From a virus, in IMG/VR virus record IMGVR_UViG_3300044591_001148, positions 1 through 52,042 of that record: DNA of 52,042 nucleotides. One strand, written 5' to 3'. Under the pieces are notes generated by a model, which made no database searches, was not told the DNA's origin, and saw nothing but the letters and a program-made list of their open reading frames with translations. Positions 31,722 through 39,632 of this stretch are shown one piece after another. How positions within the stretch are numbered: the stretch's first letter is position 1; every line of letters begins with the position of its first letter. Position numbers and translations under genes: made by a program.

Positions 31722-33686
31722 ATGCCATTAGTACAAACAAGGGGTGCGGCATCTGCCCAAGGCTTTGGTGAGTTTGCACAGGCGACTGTTGCCAACTACA
31801 TTGAGGATGTGTTCAGCACGTACCTTTATACGGGTAATGGCTCTACAGGTCAAACCATTACCAATAGCATTGACTTGTCCACAAAAGGTGGGCTAGTTTG
31901 GGGAAAAAGTAGAAGTAATGCCACAGATAATTCTTTGGTAGACACAGTTCGTGGAAATGAAAGTATTATTTATTCAAATCTTACGCAAGCGGCAGATACG
32001 CCTATAGCAAATACAATTTCTTTTTTATCTACCGGGTTTAGTGTTAAAAACAATATTTTAAATGCAAATGGGCACACCTACGCCTCATGGACATTCCGCA
32101 AGCAGCCAAAGTTCTTTGATGTTGTGACGTATACGGGGACGGGTTCAAACACAACAATTGCCCACAGCCTCGGCTCTGTACCCGGCAGCATTATTGTCAA
32201 GCGCACAGACACAACAGCAGCGTGGGCGGTTTACCACCGCAGTCTTGCCAATACCGAATATCTTGTTTTAAACAGCACAGCCGCCAAAGCTACGGGAGCA
32301 ACATGGTGGAACAGCACAACCCCCACATCCGCAGTTTTTAGTGTAGGCACTGACGCAAGTGTTAACGCATCAGGCGGCACTTACGTAGCCTACCTTTTCG
32401 CCCATGACGCAGGCGGCTTTGGCCTGACTGGTACGGACAATGTGATTTCGTGTGGATCGTTTACAAGTGATGGCAGTGGAAGTGCAACTGTGAGCCTTGG
32501 ATACGAACCACAGTGGGTAATGATTAAACGGAGTGATGCAAGTGACGATTGGATTATGTTAGATGTCATGCGCGGTATGTCTTTTAGTAATTGTCTAAAA
32601 TTGGCGGCAAACGCATCATCTGCCGAATATAATTTTGGTGCAAACCAAATTTTTCCGACTGCTACTGGTTTTATTGTTAATGGAACATTGTCTGCAAGCG
32701 CTACCTACATCTACATAGCCATACGCCGTGGCCCGATGAAAGTGCCTACGCTGGGGACGAGTGTGTTTAGTCCTAATGTTGTGAATGCGCCATTGGCAAC
32801 AAAAACAACTGTTGGGTTTCCTATAGATTTGCAGATATTCAATTACTTACCGGGAGATGGGGGTAATAGCCCTGTTCTTACTAGACTTGCAGGTGTCTCT
32901 ACAAACTCCACATCAAGTGGGTCTTTGTTAACAACATCATCTACTGCCGCAGAGTCTTCCGCCTCCGGGTTTTGCCTTGGTTGGGACAATACGGGTTTCC
33001 AAATGCCTAGTGGCTACACAAACAGTAATGTAGTCTTTTACAATTTTGGACGCGCCCCCGGCTTCTTTGATGTGGTTTGCTATACGGGGAATGGAACAGC
33101 AGGTAGAGCCGTGGCGCACAATTTAGCGGCAGTGCCTGAGTTTATGATTATTAAATACCGGAATGACGTGCAAAGTTGGTTTGTATTTCACTCCTTTGGG
33201 ACTTCTATTTATAGGCGTCAGTTTTTAAATTTAACCGACTCAACGGGCGGTTCAGGGGATTATTCTTACGGCTCTGGCGGTATGTACCAAAAGCCAGACG
33301 CAACAAACTTTTATTTGGAGGCCGTTAATGCAAATCAAAGTGGCGGCACCTTTGTCGCCTACCTTTTTGCCACAGTATCAGGCGTCTCCAAAGTGTTTTC
33401 ATATACAGGCAACGGCTCATCACAGACAATTAACTGTGGCTTTACAGGCGGGTCAAGATTCGTAATGATTAAGCGTACTGACGCAGCAGGCGACTGGTAC
33501 GTCTGGGACAGCGCAAGGGGAATTGTTGCAGGGAATGACCCACACCTCAGCCTCAACACAACAGCCGCTGAAGTCACGACAGACGACAGCGTGGACACAG
33601 ACAACACGGGTTTTATTGTCAATCAAGTAGCCGCAACAAATGTAAATGTTTCTTCTGCAACCTACATTGGACTCGCAATCGCGTAA
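31722..33686 (+). CDS. Tail fibre/spike with repeated beta domains
   Basis: 654 residues with five or six related units of about 90-110 residues. Each has a 'YTGNGS..I' strand, a 'PEFMIIKR'-like strand and a 'WYVWDSARG'-like block, for example near residues 27, 129, 240, 445 and 560. Such units occur in receptor-binding proteins of aquatic phages (I believe catalogued as DUF7483). From about 31.9 to 33.4 kb the DNA is visibly richer in A/T than its neighbours, suggesting transfer of a host-range gene. A receptor-binding role is inferred from position and repeats. Confidence 0.7.
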   Translation: MPLVQTRGAASAQGFGEFAQATVANYIEDVFSTYLYTGNGSTGQTITNSIDLSTKGGLVWGKSRSNATDNSLVDTVRGNESIIYSNLTQAADTPIANTISFLSTGFSVKNNILNANGHTYASWTFRKQPKFFDVVTYTGTGSNTTIAHSLGSVPGSIIVKRTDTTAAWAVYHRSLANTEYLVLNSTAAKATGATWWNSTTPTSAVFSVGTDASVNASGGTYVAYLFAHDAGGFGLTGTDNVISCGSFTSDGSGSATVSLGYEPQWVMIKRSDASDDWIMLDVMRGMSFSNCLKLAANASSAEYNFGANQIFPTATGFIVNGTLSASATYIYIAIRRGPMKVPTLGTSVFSPNVVNAPLATKTTVGFPIDLQIFNYLPGDGGNSPVLTRLAGVSTNSTSSGSLLTTSSTAAESSASGFCLGWDNTGFQMPSGYTNSNVVFYNFGRAPGFFDVVCYTGNGTAGRAVAHNLAAVPEFMIIKYRNDVQSWFVFHSFGTSIYRRQFLNLTDSTGGSGDYSYGSGGMYQKPDATNFYLEAVNANQSGGTFVAYLFATVSGVSKVFSYTGNGSSQTINCGFTGGSRFVMIKRTDAAGDWYVWDSARGIVAGNDPHLSLNTTAAEVTTDDSVDTDNTGFIVNQVAATNVNVSSATYIGLAIA

Positions 33687-33695
33687 GGACACACT

Positions 33696-34175
33696 ATGCA
33701 AATCAGAACAAATGACGGTCAGGTAATGTACGAGGCAGAGTTTCGTGCATACCAAAAAGCCAATGGTGGCCCAGCGTGGGACACAACGACAACCGAGGTC
33801 TTAACGGCTCTGGGTGCTGATGTCGTCTTTGAAGGACCACAAGCCTCTGGCGGGACGGTCTACCAGTACAGCCAACGTGATGGCGTCGAGCAGATCAGCG
33901 GCAAGTGGTACACCAAGTACATCCTTGGCCCTGTCTTCACCGACACAGAAGACACAACTGCCGCCGAGAACGAAGCTGCATACAAGGCCAGCAAGGACGC
34001 AGAGCAAGCCAAGGCGGTACGCACCAGCCGGGATGACAAGCTGACTGAGACTGATTGGCGGTTTCGCAGTGATATGACACCTTCGCAGGCGTGGAAAGAT
34101 TACTGCCAAGCCTTGCGAGACATCCCAGCACAGGCTGGATTTCCTTGGACCGTTACTTGGCCTGACGCACCATGA
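33696..34175 (+). CDS. Tail fibre assembly chaperone-like protein
   Basis: 159 residues. The C-terminal block 'RDDKLTETDWRFRSDMTPSQ' followed by 'WKDYCQALRDIPAQAGFPW' and 'VTWPDAP' is the signature of the phage tail-assembly-chaperone family (Phage_tail_APC), commonly fused to or next to tail fibres. The N-terminal part is fibre-associated. It sits directly behind two fibre genes and overlaps the next gene by ATGA. The signature is strong; the exact partner is inferred. Confidence 0.78.
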   Translation: MQIRTNDGQVMYEAEFRAYQKANGGPAWDTTTTEVLTALGADVVFEGPQASGGTVYQYSQRDGVEQISGKWYTKYILGPVFTDTEDTTAAENEAAYKASKDAEQAKAVRTSRDDKLTETDWRFRSDMTPSQAWKDYCQALRDIPAQAGFPWTVTWPDAP

Positions 34176-34342
34176 GTGAAATAGACATCCGATTGACGAG
34201 CCACGAGGCAGTGTGTGCAGAACGGTATGCACAGATCAATGCTCGGCTCAAGCGGCTGGAAGGCGTGATCATGAAGACCACTGGCGTCTTGATCGTCAGT
34301 ATGTCAGCCATCGTTTACGCATCTCTGACGTTGGGCAGATGA
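34172..34342 (+). CDS. Small coiled-coil/membrane protein, start of lysis cassette B
   Basis: 56 residues: a charged helical N-terminus ('LTSHEAVCAERYAQINARLK') then one hydrophobic helix (about 33-52). It starts inside the stop of the chaperone gene (ATGA). A small N-in helix plus single span, first in a run of membrane proteins, suggests a holin or regulator of lysis. No family identity. Confidence 0.65.
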   Translation: MSEIDIRLTSHEAVCAERYAQINARLKRLEGVIMKTTGVLIVSMSAIVYASLTLGR

Positions 34343-34343
34343 A

Positions 34344-34496
34344 GTGGATTTCTTTGAAGTCCTGTCCAAAGCCTGGCCCATCCTGCTGGCGCTGATCACC
34401 TTGATCATCGTCTTGGCAAAGTTGGACCTGCGGGTAGCTGTCTTGGAGGACAAGATCAAAACGCTGTTTGAGATGTGGAATAGGCGGGACAAATGA
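34344..34496 (+). CDS. Small membrane protein (GTG start)
   Basis: 50 residues, starting GTG at 34344, one base after the preceding stop. One hydrophobic helix (about 10-25, 'AWPILLALITLIIVLAKL') is followed by a charged coiled coil ('LRVAVLEDKIKTLFEMWNRR'). Its stop overlaps the next ATG (ATGA). This one-span-plus-coiled-coil layout parallels the first gene of cassette A (14-316) and suits a holin or inner-membrane spanin-like protein. Confidence 0.6.
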   Translation: MDFFEVLSKAWPILLALITLIIVLAKLDLRVAVLEDKIKTLFEMWNRRDK

Positions 34497-34969
34497 TTGA
34501 TCCGCTAACCGCCTTTGCTGTAGCCCAAGGAGCCATCAAAGGGATACAAGCTGCCATCAAGATGGGCAAGGACATCAATGGCATCTCTGGCGACTTAATG
34601 AAGTTCTTCGAGGCGAAGGACGTTATCGCCAAGGAGTCAGTCAAGAAAAAGCCAAAGGGCTTTGGCAAGAGCGATACGGCAGTGGCGTTTGAGACGGTGA
34701 TGCAGCTCAAGCAGCTCCAAGACGCAGAGAACGAGCTGAAGCAGATGCTGATCTGGTCAGGCAATGACGATGTCTGGAACGCCCTGATGCTGGAGCGTAA
34801 CCGCATGGTGGCTGAGCGCAAAAAGGCAGAGGCAGAGAAGGCTCAGGCCAAGGCACTGAGGGCTAAAGAGATTAACGACATCCTGACCTTTGGCCTGTGG
34901 GCTGCATTGGTGGCTGTAGTGATTGGTTTAACCGCGTGGTTTACGTGGCAACTCGTGGGGGACACATGA
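34493..34969 (+). CDS. C-terminally anchored membrane protein ending VGDT
   Basis: 158 residues. A helical N-terminus ('FAVAQGAIKGIQAAIKMGKD') precedes a long charged coiled coil (about 60-128). One strong membrane helix follows at the C-terminus (about 133-153) and the protein ends LVGDT. Similar proteins occur in many environmental podoviruses before lysis genes; function unknown. The first 17 bases of the window look like the end of a homologue. It overlaps the next gene by ATGA. Confidence 0.7.
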   Translation: MIDPLTAFAVAQGAIKGIQAAIKMGKDINGISGDLMKFFEAKDVIAKESVKKKPKGFGKSDTAVAFETVMQLKQLQDAENELKQMLIWSGNDDVWNALMLERNRMVAERKKAEAEKAQAKALRAKEINDILTFGLWAALVAVVIGLTAWFTWQLVGDT

Positions 34970-35421
34970 TCGACTTAACCAAAACCATCGGGGCAGTCGC
35001 AGCCAGCATTGCAGCCATTGGCGGCGGGTACACGTTGGCAGACAAGTTTGGTTGGTTTGACAGAGCCATTCTTGAGTGGTCACCAGAGCATTTTAAAATC
35101 ACAGCGGCGGCAGGGCAACCTATCAATGTGACAGTGGCCCGGATTAAAAAGCGTGATGATTGCTCTGTTGAGAGTTTTACCCCAAGCATCCGTGACGCAG
35201 CAGGTATGGTGCACGAGGCAACGACAACGGCAAGCAAATTCAGCGGCCCAGCAGGGCCAACGATTGACACGTTTACCTACCAATTGACTATGGTGCAAAA
35301 AGAAAAGATTGCACCCGGCACAGCCACCCTTCTGGCAACGATCAAATACAAATGCCCCGAGGGTGAGCGCGTTGTGCAGTACCCACGCCATGCAAACCTG
35401 AGTTTTGACTTGAAAGGCTGA
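34966..35421 (+). CDS. Membrane-anchored protein of lysis cassette B
   Basis: 151 residues from ATG 34966, which overlaps the previous stop. An N-terminal hydrophobic segment (about 6-24) is followed by 'DKFGWFDRAILEW' and a beta-rich globular domain with two cysteines (in 'RDDCSV' and 'KYKCPEGE'), probably outside the cytoplasm and disulfide-linked. It occupies the place that the protein at 14-316 has in cassette A but shows no sequence likeness to it. Family unknown. Confidence 0.65.
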   Translation: MIDLTKTIGAVAASIAAIGGGYTLADKFGWFDRAILEWSPEHFKITAAAGQPINVTVARIKKRDDCSVESFTPSIRDAAGMVHEATTTASKFSGPAGPTIDTFTYQLTMVQKEKIAPGTATLLATIKYKCPEGERVVQYPRHANLSFDLKG

Positions 35422-35423
35422 CC

Positions 35424-35915
35424 ATGCTAACCCTACTCTCGACCCTGATCTCCTTCCTCGCCGGGGGCTTGCCAAAGCTGCTTGGCTTTTTCCAAGACAG
35501 GGCAGACAAGAAGCATGAGATGGCCATGGCCCAATTGCAGATCGAGCGAGAGCTGGAGATGCGCAAGGCCGGGTACGAAGCCCAGCAAAGGGTCGAGGAG
35601 ATCAAGATCGAAGGGCAGATGATCGAGGCAGAGGCATCAGAACGAGCGGCCTTGTACGCGCACGACATCGCCATAGGTCAGGGCGCCAGCCAGTGGATGG
35701 TCAATCTCCGGGCCGGTGTCCGGCCCCTGTTGACTTACGGCTTCTTCTTGCTATTTACCTTCGTCGAAGTCGGCGGGTTTGTCTACGCTTGGAACCACGG
35801 GGTGGCGTTCGATGTTCTGCTCACCAAGTTGTGGAACTCTGACACTCAGATCATCTTTGCATCGATCATCAGCTTCCACTTCGGCGGCCGGGCATTCAAA
35901 GGCGGCAAGGATTGA
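35424..35915 (+). CDS. Holin-like membrane protein
   Basis: 163 residues. There is one hydrophobic N-terminal helix (about 3-22). A long charged coiled coil follows (about 25-85, 'MAMAQLQIERELEMRKAGYE'), then two membrane helices (about 98-120 and 140-153). Coiled coil followed by two spans is the same topology as the 3TM holin at 316-801, although sequence identity is low. The GH24 lysozyme starts inside its stop. A holin function is therefore likely but inferred. Confidence 0.65.
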   Translation: MLTLLSTLISFLAGGLPKLLGFFQDRADKKHEMAMAQLQIERELEMRKAGYEAQQRVEEIKIEGQMIEAEASERAALYAHDIAIGQGASQWMVNLRAGVRPLLTYGFFLLFTFVEVGGFVYAWNHGVAFDVLLTKLWNSDTQIIFASIISFHFGGRAFKGGKD

Positions 35916-36388
35916 AAGTCTCTGCCCGTTGCAAGGAGATGATCAAGCACCACGAGGGTGTTCGATTTAAACCGTACCGATGCCCAGCGCGTCTTTTTAC
36001 GATTGGAGTAGGTCATGTCCTTTACCCAGATCAAGGTCGCTTACCTTTGGATCAAAGAGACGCTTTCCCACTTGCGGCAGCAGATAACCGCACGTTTTCA
36101 AAGGCAGAAGTAGATGGAATTCTTGGCCGCGATCTTCAGCGATTTGAGGTTGGGGTTGCCAAGCTCTTTCCCGTGGTTCTCACCCAAGGCCAGTTTGATG
36201 CTCTCGTCAGCTTTGCTTTTAATCTCGGTCTGGGAGGAGTTCAGCGATCAACGCTCCGTCAAAAGGTTCTTCGCGGAGAGATCGAAGAAGCGGCGGACGA
36301 GTTTCTGAAATTCACAAGGGGCGGGGGCAAAATCCTGCCCGGACTGGTAAAGCGCAGAAATGATGAACGCGCCCTGTTCTTAATGTAA
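35912..36388 (+). CDS. Endolysin, GH24 lysozyme
   Basis: 158 residues, starting TTG at 35912 overlapping the holin stop (TTGA), with AAAGG 9 bases upstream; an ATG ten codons downstream is the alternative. The GH24 catalytic spacing E-8x-C-5x-T is exact: E15, C24, T30 in 'HHEGVRFKPYRCPARLFTIG'. It cleaves the glycan strand of peptidoglycan. The downstream parts 'GQFDALVSFAFNLG', 'STLRQKVLRGE' and 'GLVKRRNDERALF' are typical. No signal peptide, so release through the holin. Cassette A uses an unrelated peptidase. Confidence 0.9.
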   Translation: MKVSARCKEMIKHHEGVRFKPYRCPARLFTIGVGHVLYPDQGRLPLDQRDAFPLAAADNRTFSKAEVDGILGRDLQRFEVGVAKLFPVVLTQGQFDALVSFAFNLGLGGVQRSTLRQKVLRGEIEEAADEFLKFTRGGGKILPGLVKRRNDERALFLM

Positions 36389-36419
36389 AATCTTTGCGGG
36401 GCCACTGCGCCCGCAATAG

Positions 36420-36440
36420 GCCGCCTAGTGCGGCTTTCCT
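36420..36440 (+). terminator. Probable terminator after lysis cassette B
   Basis: Stem GCCGC (36420-36424), loop CTAGT, stem GCGGC (36430-36434), then TTTCC. A second small hairpin, GCGGG/CCCGC (36396-36414), precedes it. Together they fill the 67-base gap between the lysozyme and the next virion gene. The short T run makes it a modest terminator; it might instead be an RNA-processing site. Confidence 0.6.
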
Positions 36441-36455
36441 ATTTGTGGAGCGAAT

Positions 36456-37688
36456 ATGGCAACAGCAAACAACCCGTTTGATTTAAACACCACGTCAGGG
36501 GCAACCCTGCTCGGCAACGCTACGAGCGCGATCGCCGCACCTCAAGCCACTGGATACACCGCGGCGACGTCTGGCGCAACTGGTTACAAGGCTACCGACG
36601 CCAACCCGTTTGGATACACGGCCAGCACCATGACTGGCGAAGGTTACAACGCGGGTTCGCGAACAGCGGCCGGATACGACGCGGCCGGGGCCCTTGGCAC
36701 CAACTGGAACGTCGACAACAACCAAACAGTTCAAGGACAGATCGGCGGCCTGATTGCTGCCAACTCGCCCCTGCTCCAGCAAGCCCGTGCCAACTCATTG
36801 GCTCAGATGAACTCGCGAGGCTTGGTCAACTCGAGCATGGCCTTGGGAGAGGGCCAGAAGGCCGTCTACTCGGCAGCGCTCCCGATCGCCACACAAGACG
36901 CGGCCACCTTTGCCAACTCAGCTCAGGTCAACGCCAACGCTGCAAACCAGTTGGCCCAGTTCAACGCCGGCCAAAGCAACCAAGCCCTTGGTTTTACAGC
37001 CAACGCTCAGAACCAAGCCGGCTCAGAAAACTTGGCAGCCGGCAATCAGGCTCTCGGATTCACGGCTTCTGCGGCCAACCAAGCCGAAGCTCAAAACCAA
37101 GCTGCGAAAAATCAGGCCATGCAATTTGGCGCGGGTACAGCCAGCCAGACATCCGCGGCCAACGCAGCCGCGGCCAATCAGGCCGCACAGTTCACGGCCG
37201 GCGCGACCAATCAAGCGGCGGCGGCCAATGCGGCAGCCCAGAATCAGGCCGCCCAAGTCACGGCTGCCAACCAGACCGACGTCTCCAAGCAATACGCCAC
37301 CGCTCTCAACAGCACTGTCCAGAACATGATGGACCAGTCGATGAAGTTCGCCCTGTCGAACGCCGACGCTCAGACAAAGATCGAACTGCAGAACATCGAC
37401 GCGTCTACCCGCGCGACCTTGGCTGCAACAGAGGCCGCTTACAAAAACCAGATACAGGCATCGGCCAGCGCAAACGACGTCTTCCAGCAAGTGTCCAAGA
37501 ACATCGCCGACCTCATGGCCAACCCAGACCTCAGCGCTGATGTTAAAGACGCTACGGGTACGCCCCCTGTTACGCCGAAGCAGGCGGCCGTCAACATGCA
37601 GAAAGCCTATTTGCAGAATTCGCTTGAGATTCTCAGCGCAACGTCGGGAATCAAAGGGCTTAAAGATCTGTTGACCGGTCTGTCATGA
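36456..37688 (+). CDS. Internal virion / DNA-transfer protein B1
   Basis: 410 residues. The N-terminus carries short repeats around 'TGYxA' and 'GYNA'/'GYDA' (about 30-85). The core is Ala/Gln/Asn-rich with recurrent 'NQAxxF.A.A.NQA' units of about 11-22 residues (about 165-270), then a soluble helical C-terminus. Function and place match the protein at 5512-6687 in module A: both are Gln/Ala-rich, open the ejection block and contain 'NSRGLVNSSMA'- or 'GGTRQGVAEA'-like turns. Virion-internal location is inferred. Confidence 0.6.
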   Translation: MATANNPFDLNTTSGATLLGNATSAIAAPQATGYTAATSGATGYKATDANPFGYTASTMTGEGYNAGSRTAAGYDAAGALGTNWNVDNNQTVQGQIGGLIAANSPLLQQARANSLAQMNSRGLVNSSMALGEGQKAVYSAALPIATQDAATFANSAQVNANAANQLAQFNAGQSNQALGFTANAQNQAGSENLAAGNQALGFTASAANQAEAQNQAAKNQAMQFGAGTASQTSAANAAAANQAAQFTAGATNQAAAANAAAQNQAAQVTAANQTDVSKQYATALNSTVQNMMDQSMKFALSNADAQTKIELQNIDASTRATLAATEAAYKNQIQASASANDVFQQVSKNIADLMANPDLSADVKDATGTPPVTPKQAAVNMQKAYLQNSLEILSATSGIKGLKDLLTGLS

Positions 37689-38074
37689 CACGCGAAGCCC
37701 TTCTTGAACCGATCATCTCCTCGGTTCGCAAGGGCACTGCGTTGTCGAGGTACCAGATCCTTGACTACTTTGCTGACTGGGAAGTTCTTCAGTTCGATTT
37801 TGAAGACCGGCTTGTTTGGACCATGGTGGCCAAAGGGACTGAAGTGCACATTGCTCTTGCCCCTGACTGGCAGCCAAGGGCCAGCATGCGTGACTCGGTC
37901 AGGGCTTTCCTTGAGCCGGTGTTTGAGAGACATGGCTTTTTGACCACTCGCGTATCTCACGAGCGAGTAGATCAAAAAAAGTTTGTGAAACGAATCGGGT
38001 TTAAGCCCACTTGGAAAGACGGGGACGTTGAGTACTACCTGCTTGGCAGCCTACCATTTGAGAGGAAAATATGA
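37685..38074 (+). CDS. GNAT-like protein of module B
   Basis: 129 residues. 'FDFEDRLVWTMVAKGTEVHI', the helix 'SMRDSVRAFLEPVFERHGFL' and 'RVDQKKFVKRIGFKPTW' outline a GNAT-like fold with the terminal 'FVKRIGF' of acetyltransferase-like proteins. It recalls P22 gp14/DUF2824 proteins and corresponds in role to 3338-3697, with little identity. It overlaps both neighbours by ATGA. Confidence 0.62.
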   Translation: MTREALLEPIISSVRKGTALSRYQILDYFADWEVLQFDFEDRLVWTMVAKGTEVHIALAPDWQPRASMRDSVRAFLEPVFERHGFLTTRVSHERVDQKKFVKRIGFKPTWKDGDVEYYLLGSLPFERKI

Positions 38075-39132
38075 TTAAGAAATTCTATCTAACCCGGACG
38101 CAAACCCGGGCAATGTCGATTGACCACCCGATTGGCGACCCCACGGGCGGGGCAGCCTACGGTGAGAAGAGAGACCCGCTCAGCGCGGCCATTTCGATAT
38201 TCTCGATGTATACCTCGGGCGCAGCCATTGCAGCAAACGGCTTAACTTTGCTGTCGGGCCTCCAGTTTGTGGGGAGCGCTCTAAGCCTAGTCGGCAACAT
38301 CACCGGAAACAAGACCCTGTCCCAGATCGGCATGGTCGCCGGCCTTGCAGGCGGCATAGGTTCTTTTGCTGAGAAAGCAGGCCTGTTTGACTCTAAGGCC
38401 CTTGACTCAGCTATTGGCCTTGGTGATGACAAGATCACTAACGCTATGCTGCGAGATACAAATTATCGGGGTCTAGAAACCCCCTTGGGTGGGGGCACAC
38501 CGGCTGCTGTCAAGGCGGACATCAGTAGCGTGGCCGAGGATTTTGTTAGGGGTGGTGGCGAGGCACTCGCTGATTCGCGCAGTCTTTCCGCCGCTGGCGT
38601 CAATTCTTTGGATACCCTCAACGCTGGCGGCAGTCCTTTGAATGCCCCGGCCGCCGGTGTTGCGCCCCCTGCGCTGCAAGCCGACTACTCCCTACAGGGG
38701 CCGGGGACGGGGATGGGGCTCAAACCGCCGGTCGGTGCACCAGTGGGTTTGCCGCCCGCCAAGCCCGGAGCCATGGACCTCCTTAAACAGGGCAAATTCG
38801 GGGATGCTGCCATGACCGCGGGCTCCGGTGCCATGGACATGCTGAAGACCAACCCGACCGGCGCTTATGTTGCCTCTAAGGCTGTTGGCGGACTGGCTGA
38901 CTGGCTGAGTGGCAGGTCTGAGGCCGAGCTCGAGCAGATAAAAGCCAACACTGGATACGCCAACGCAAAGGCTTTGGAGGTTCAAGCTACCGTGGACAGA
39001 GAGAAGATGAGGCGTGCCAATTTGAACGCGGGCTATGGTAGCGTCAACGCCGGATTCAAGATCAACCCCAACGCGGTTGTTGCGCAGCCACCCGGCCTCG
39101 TAGCCGGAGCTATGCAACCCCGTTCAGCATAA
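38071..39132 (+). CDS. Internal virion protein B2
   Basis: 353 residues. A basic N-terminal start precedes a hydrophobic Gly/Ala-rich region (about 37-110, 'AAIAANGLTLLSGLQFVGSA', 'IGMVAGLAGGIGSFAEKAG') that could insert in a membrane. A Pro/Gly/Ala linker and a helical C-terminus ('RSEAELEQIKANTGYANAKA') ending in a Pro/Gly tail follow. The hydrophobic region suits an ejection protein. The actual start may be the Met at residue 15 ('MSIDHPIGDPTGG'), since the first 14 residues look unlike the rest. Confidence 0.55.
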   Translation: MIKKFYLTRTQTRAMSIDHPIGDPTGGAAYGEKRDPLSAAISIFSMYTSGAAIAANGLTLLSGLQFVGSALSLVGNITGNKTLSQIGMVAGLAGGIGSFAEKAGLFDSKALDSAIGLGDDKITNAMLRDTNYRGLETPLGGGTPAAVKADISSVAEDFVRGGGEALADSRSLSAAGVNSLDTLNAGGSPLNAPAAGVAPPALQADYSLQGPGTGMGLKPPVGAPVGLPPAKPGAMDLLKQGKFGDAAMTAGSGAMDMLKTNPTGAYVASKAVGGLADWLSGRSEAELEQIKANTGYANAKALEVQATVDREKMRRANLNAGYGSVNAGFKINPNAVVAQPPGLVAGAMQPRSA

Positions 39133-39142
39133 GGAGCACAAA

Positions 39143-39631
39143 ATGGCAACAGGCATTATCCAAGACAAAATGGGCCGCCCTGAAGGCGACGAGATCACAA
39201 CCAAAGCGGTTTCTGACAACATCAAGATACCGCCTAAATTGCAAGAGGCTTATGACCGCGTGGTCATTGCAGGCATGAAGATCATGTTCTCCAAAGAAAG
39301 CCACCGGGCCATGCTTCAGGAGATCCAGAAGCCGGGTCCCTTGGACCAGCGTCTCGGCAAAGGCATTGCCGGCTTGATGCTCCTCATGTTCAAGGAGTCG
39401 AACGCGACGATGCCTCCGGACGTAATCATCCCGGCCGGAATCAAGCTGATGATGGAAGCAGTGGACTTCCTGCGCGACAGCGGACTGGAAAAACCAACCA
39501 ACTCTGACATCGCTGGTGGTATGGAGGTCATGATCTCCACGATCCTTGAGAAGTTTGGCGTTGCGCCTGAAAAGATGGCCCAGATGTTGAGCCAGTTCAG
39601 CAACGAAAACATCCCCGAGATGGGAGCCTGA
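39143..39631 (+). CDS. Conserved virion-region protein, unknown
   Basis: 162 residues, helical. 'YDRVVIAGMKIMFSKESHR', 'RLGKGIAGLMLLMFKESNAT' and 'IPAGIKLMMEAVDFLRDSG' contain several Met-rich amphipathic helices, followed by 'EVMISTILEKFGVAPEKM'. I recognise the pattern from podovirus ejection regions, without known function. It has a spaced ribosome site (AAGGAG 8 bases before ATG 39143). Confidence 0.6.
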   Translation: MATGIIQDKMGRPEGDEITTKAVSDNIKIPPKLQEAYDRVVIAGMKIMFSKESHRAMLQEIQKPGPLDQRLGKGIAGLMLLMFKESNATMPPDVIIPAGIKLMMEAVDFLRDSGLEKPTNSDIAGGMEVMISTILEKFGVAPEKMAQMLSQFSNENIPEMGA

Positions 39632-39632
39632 T

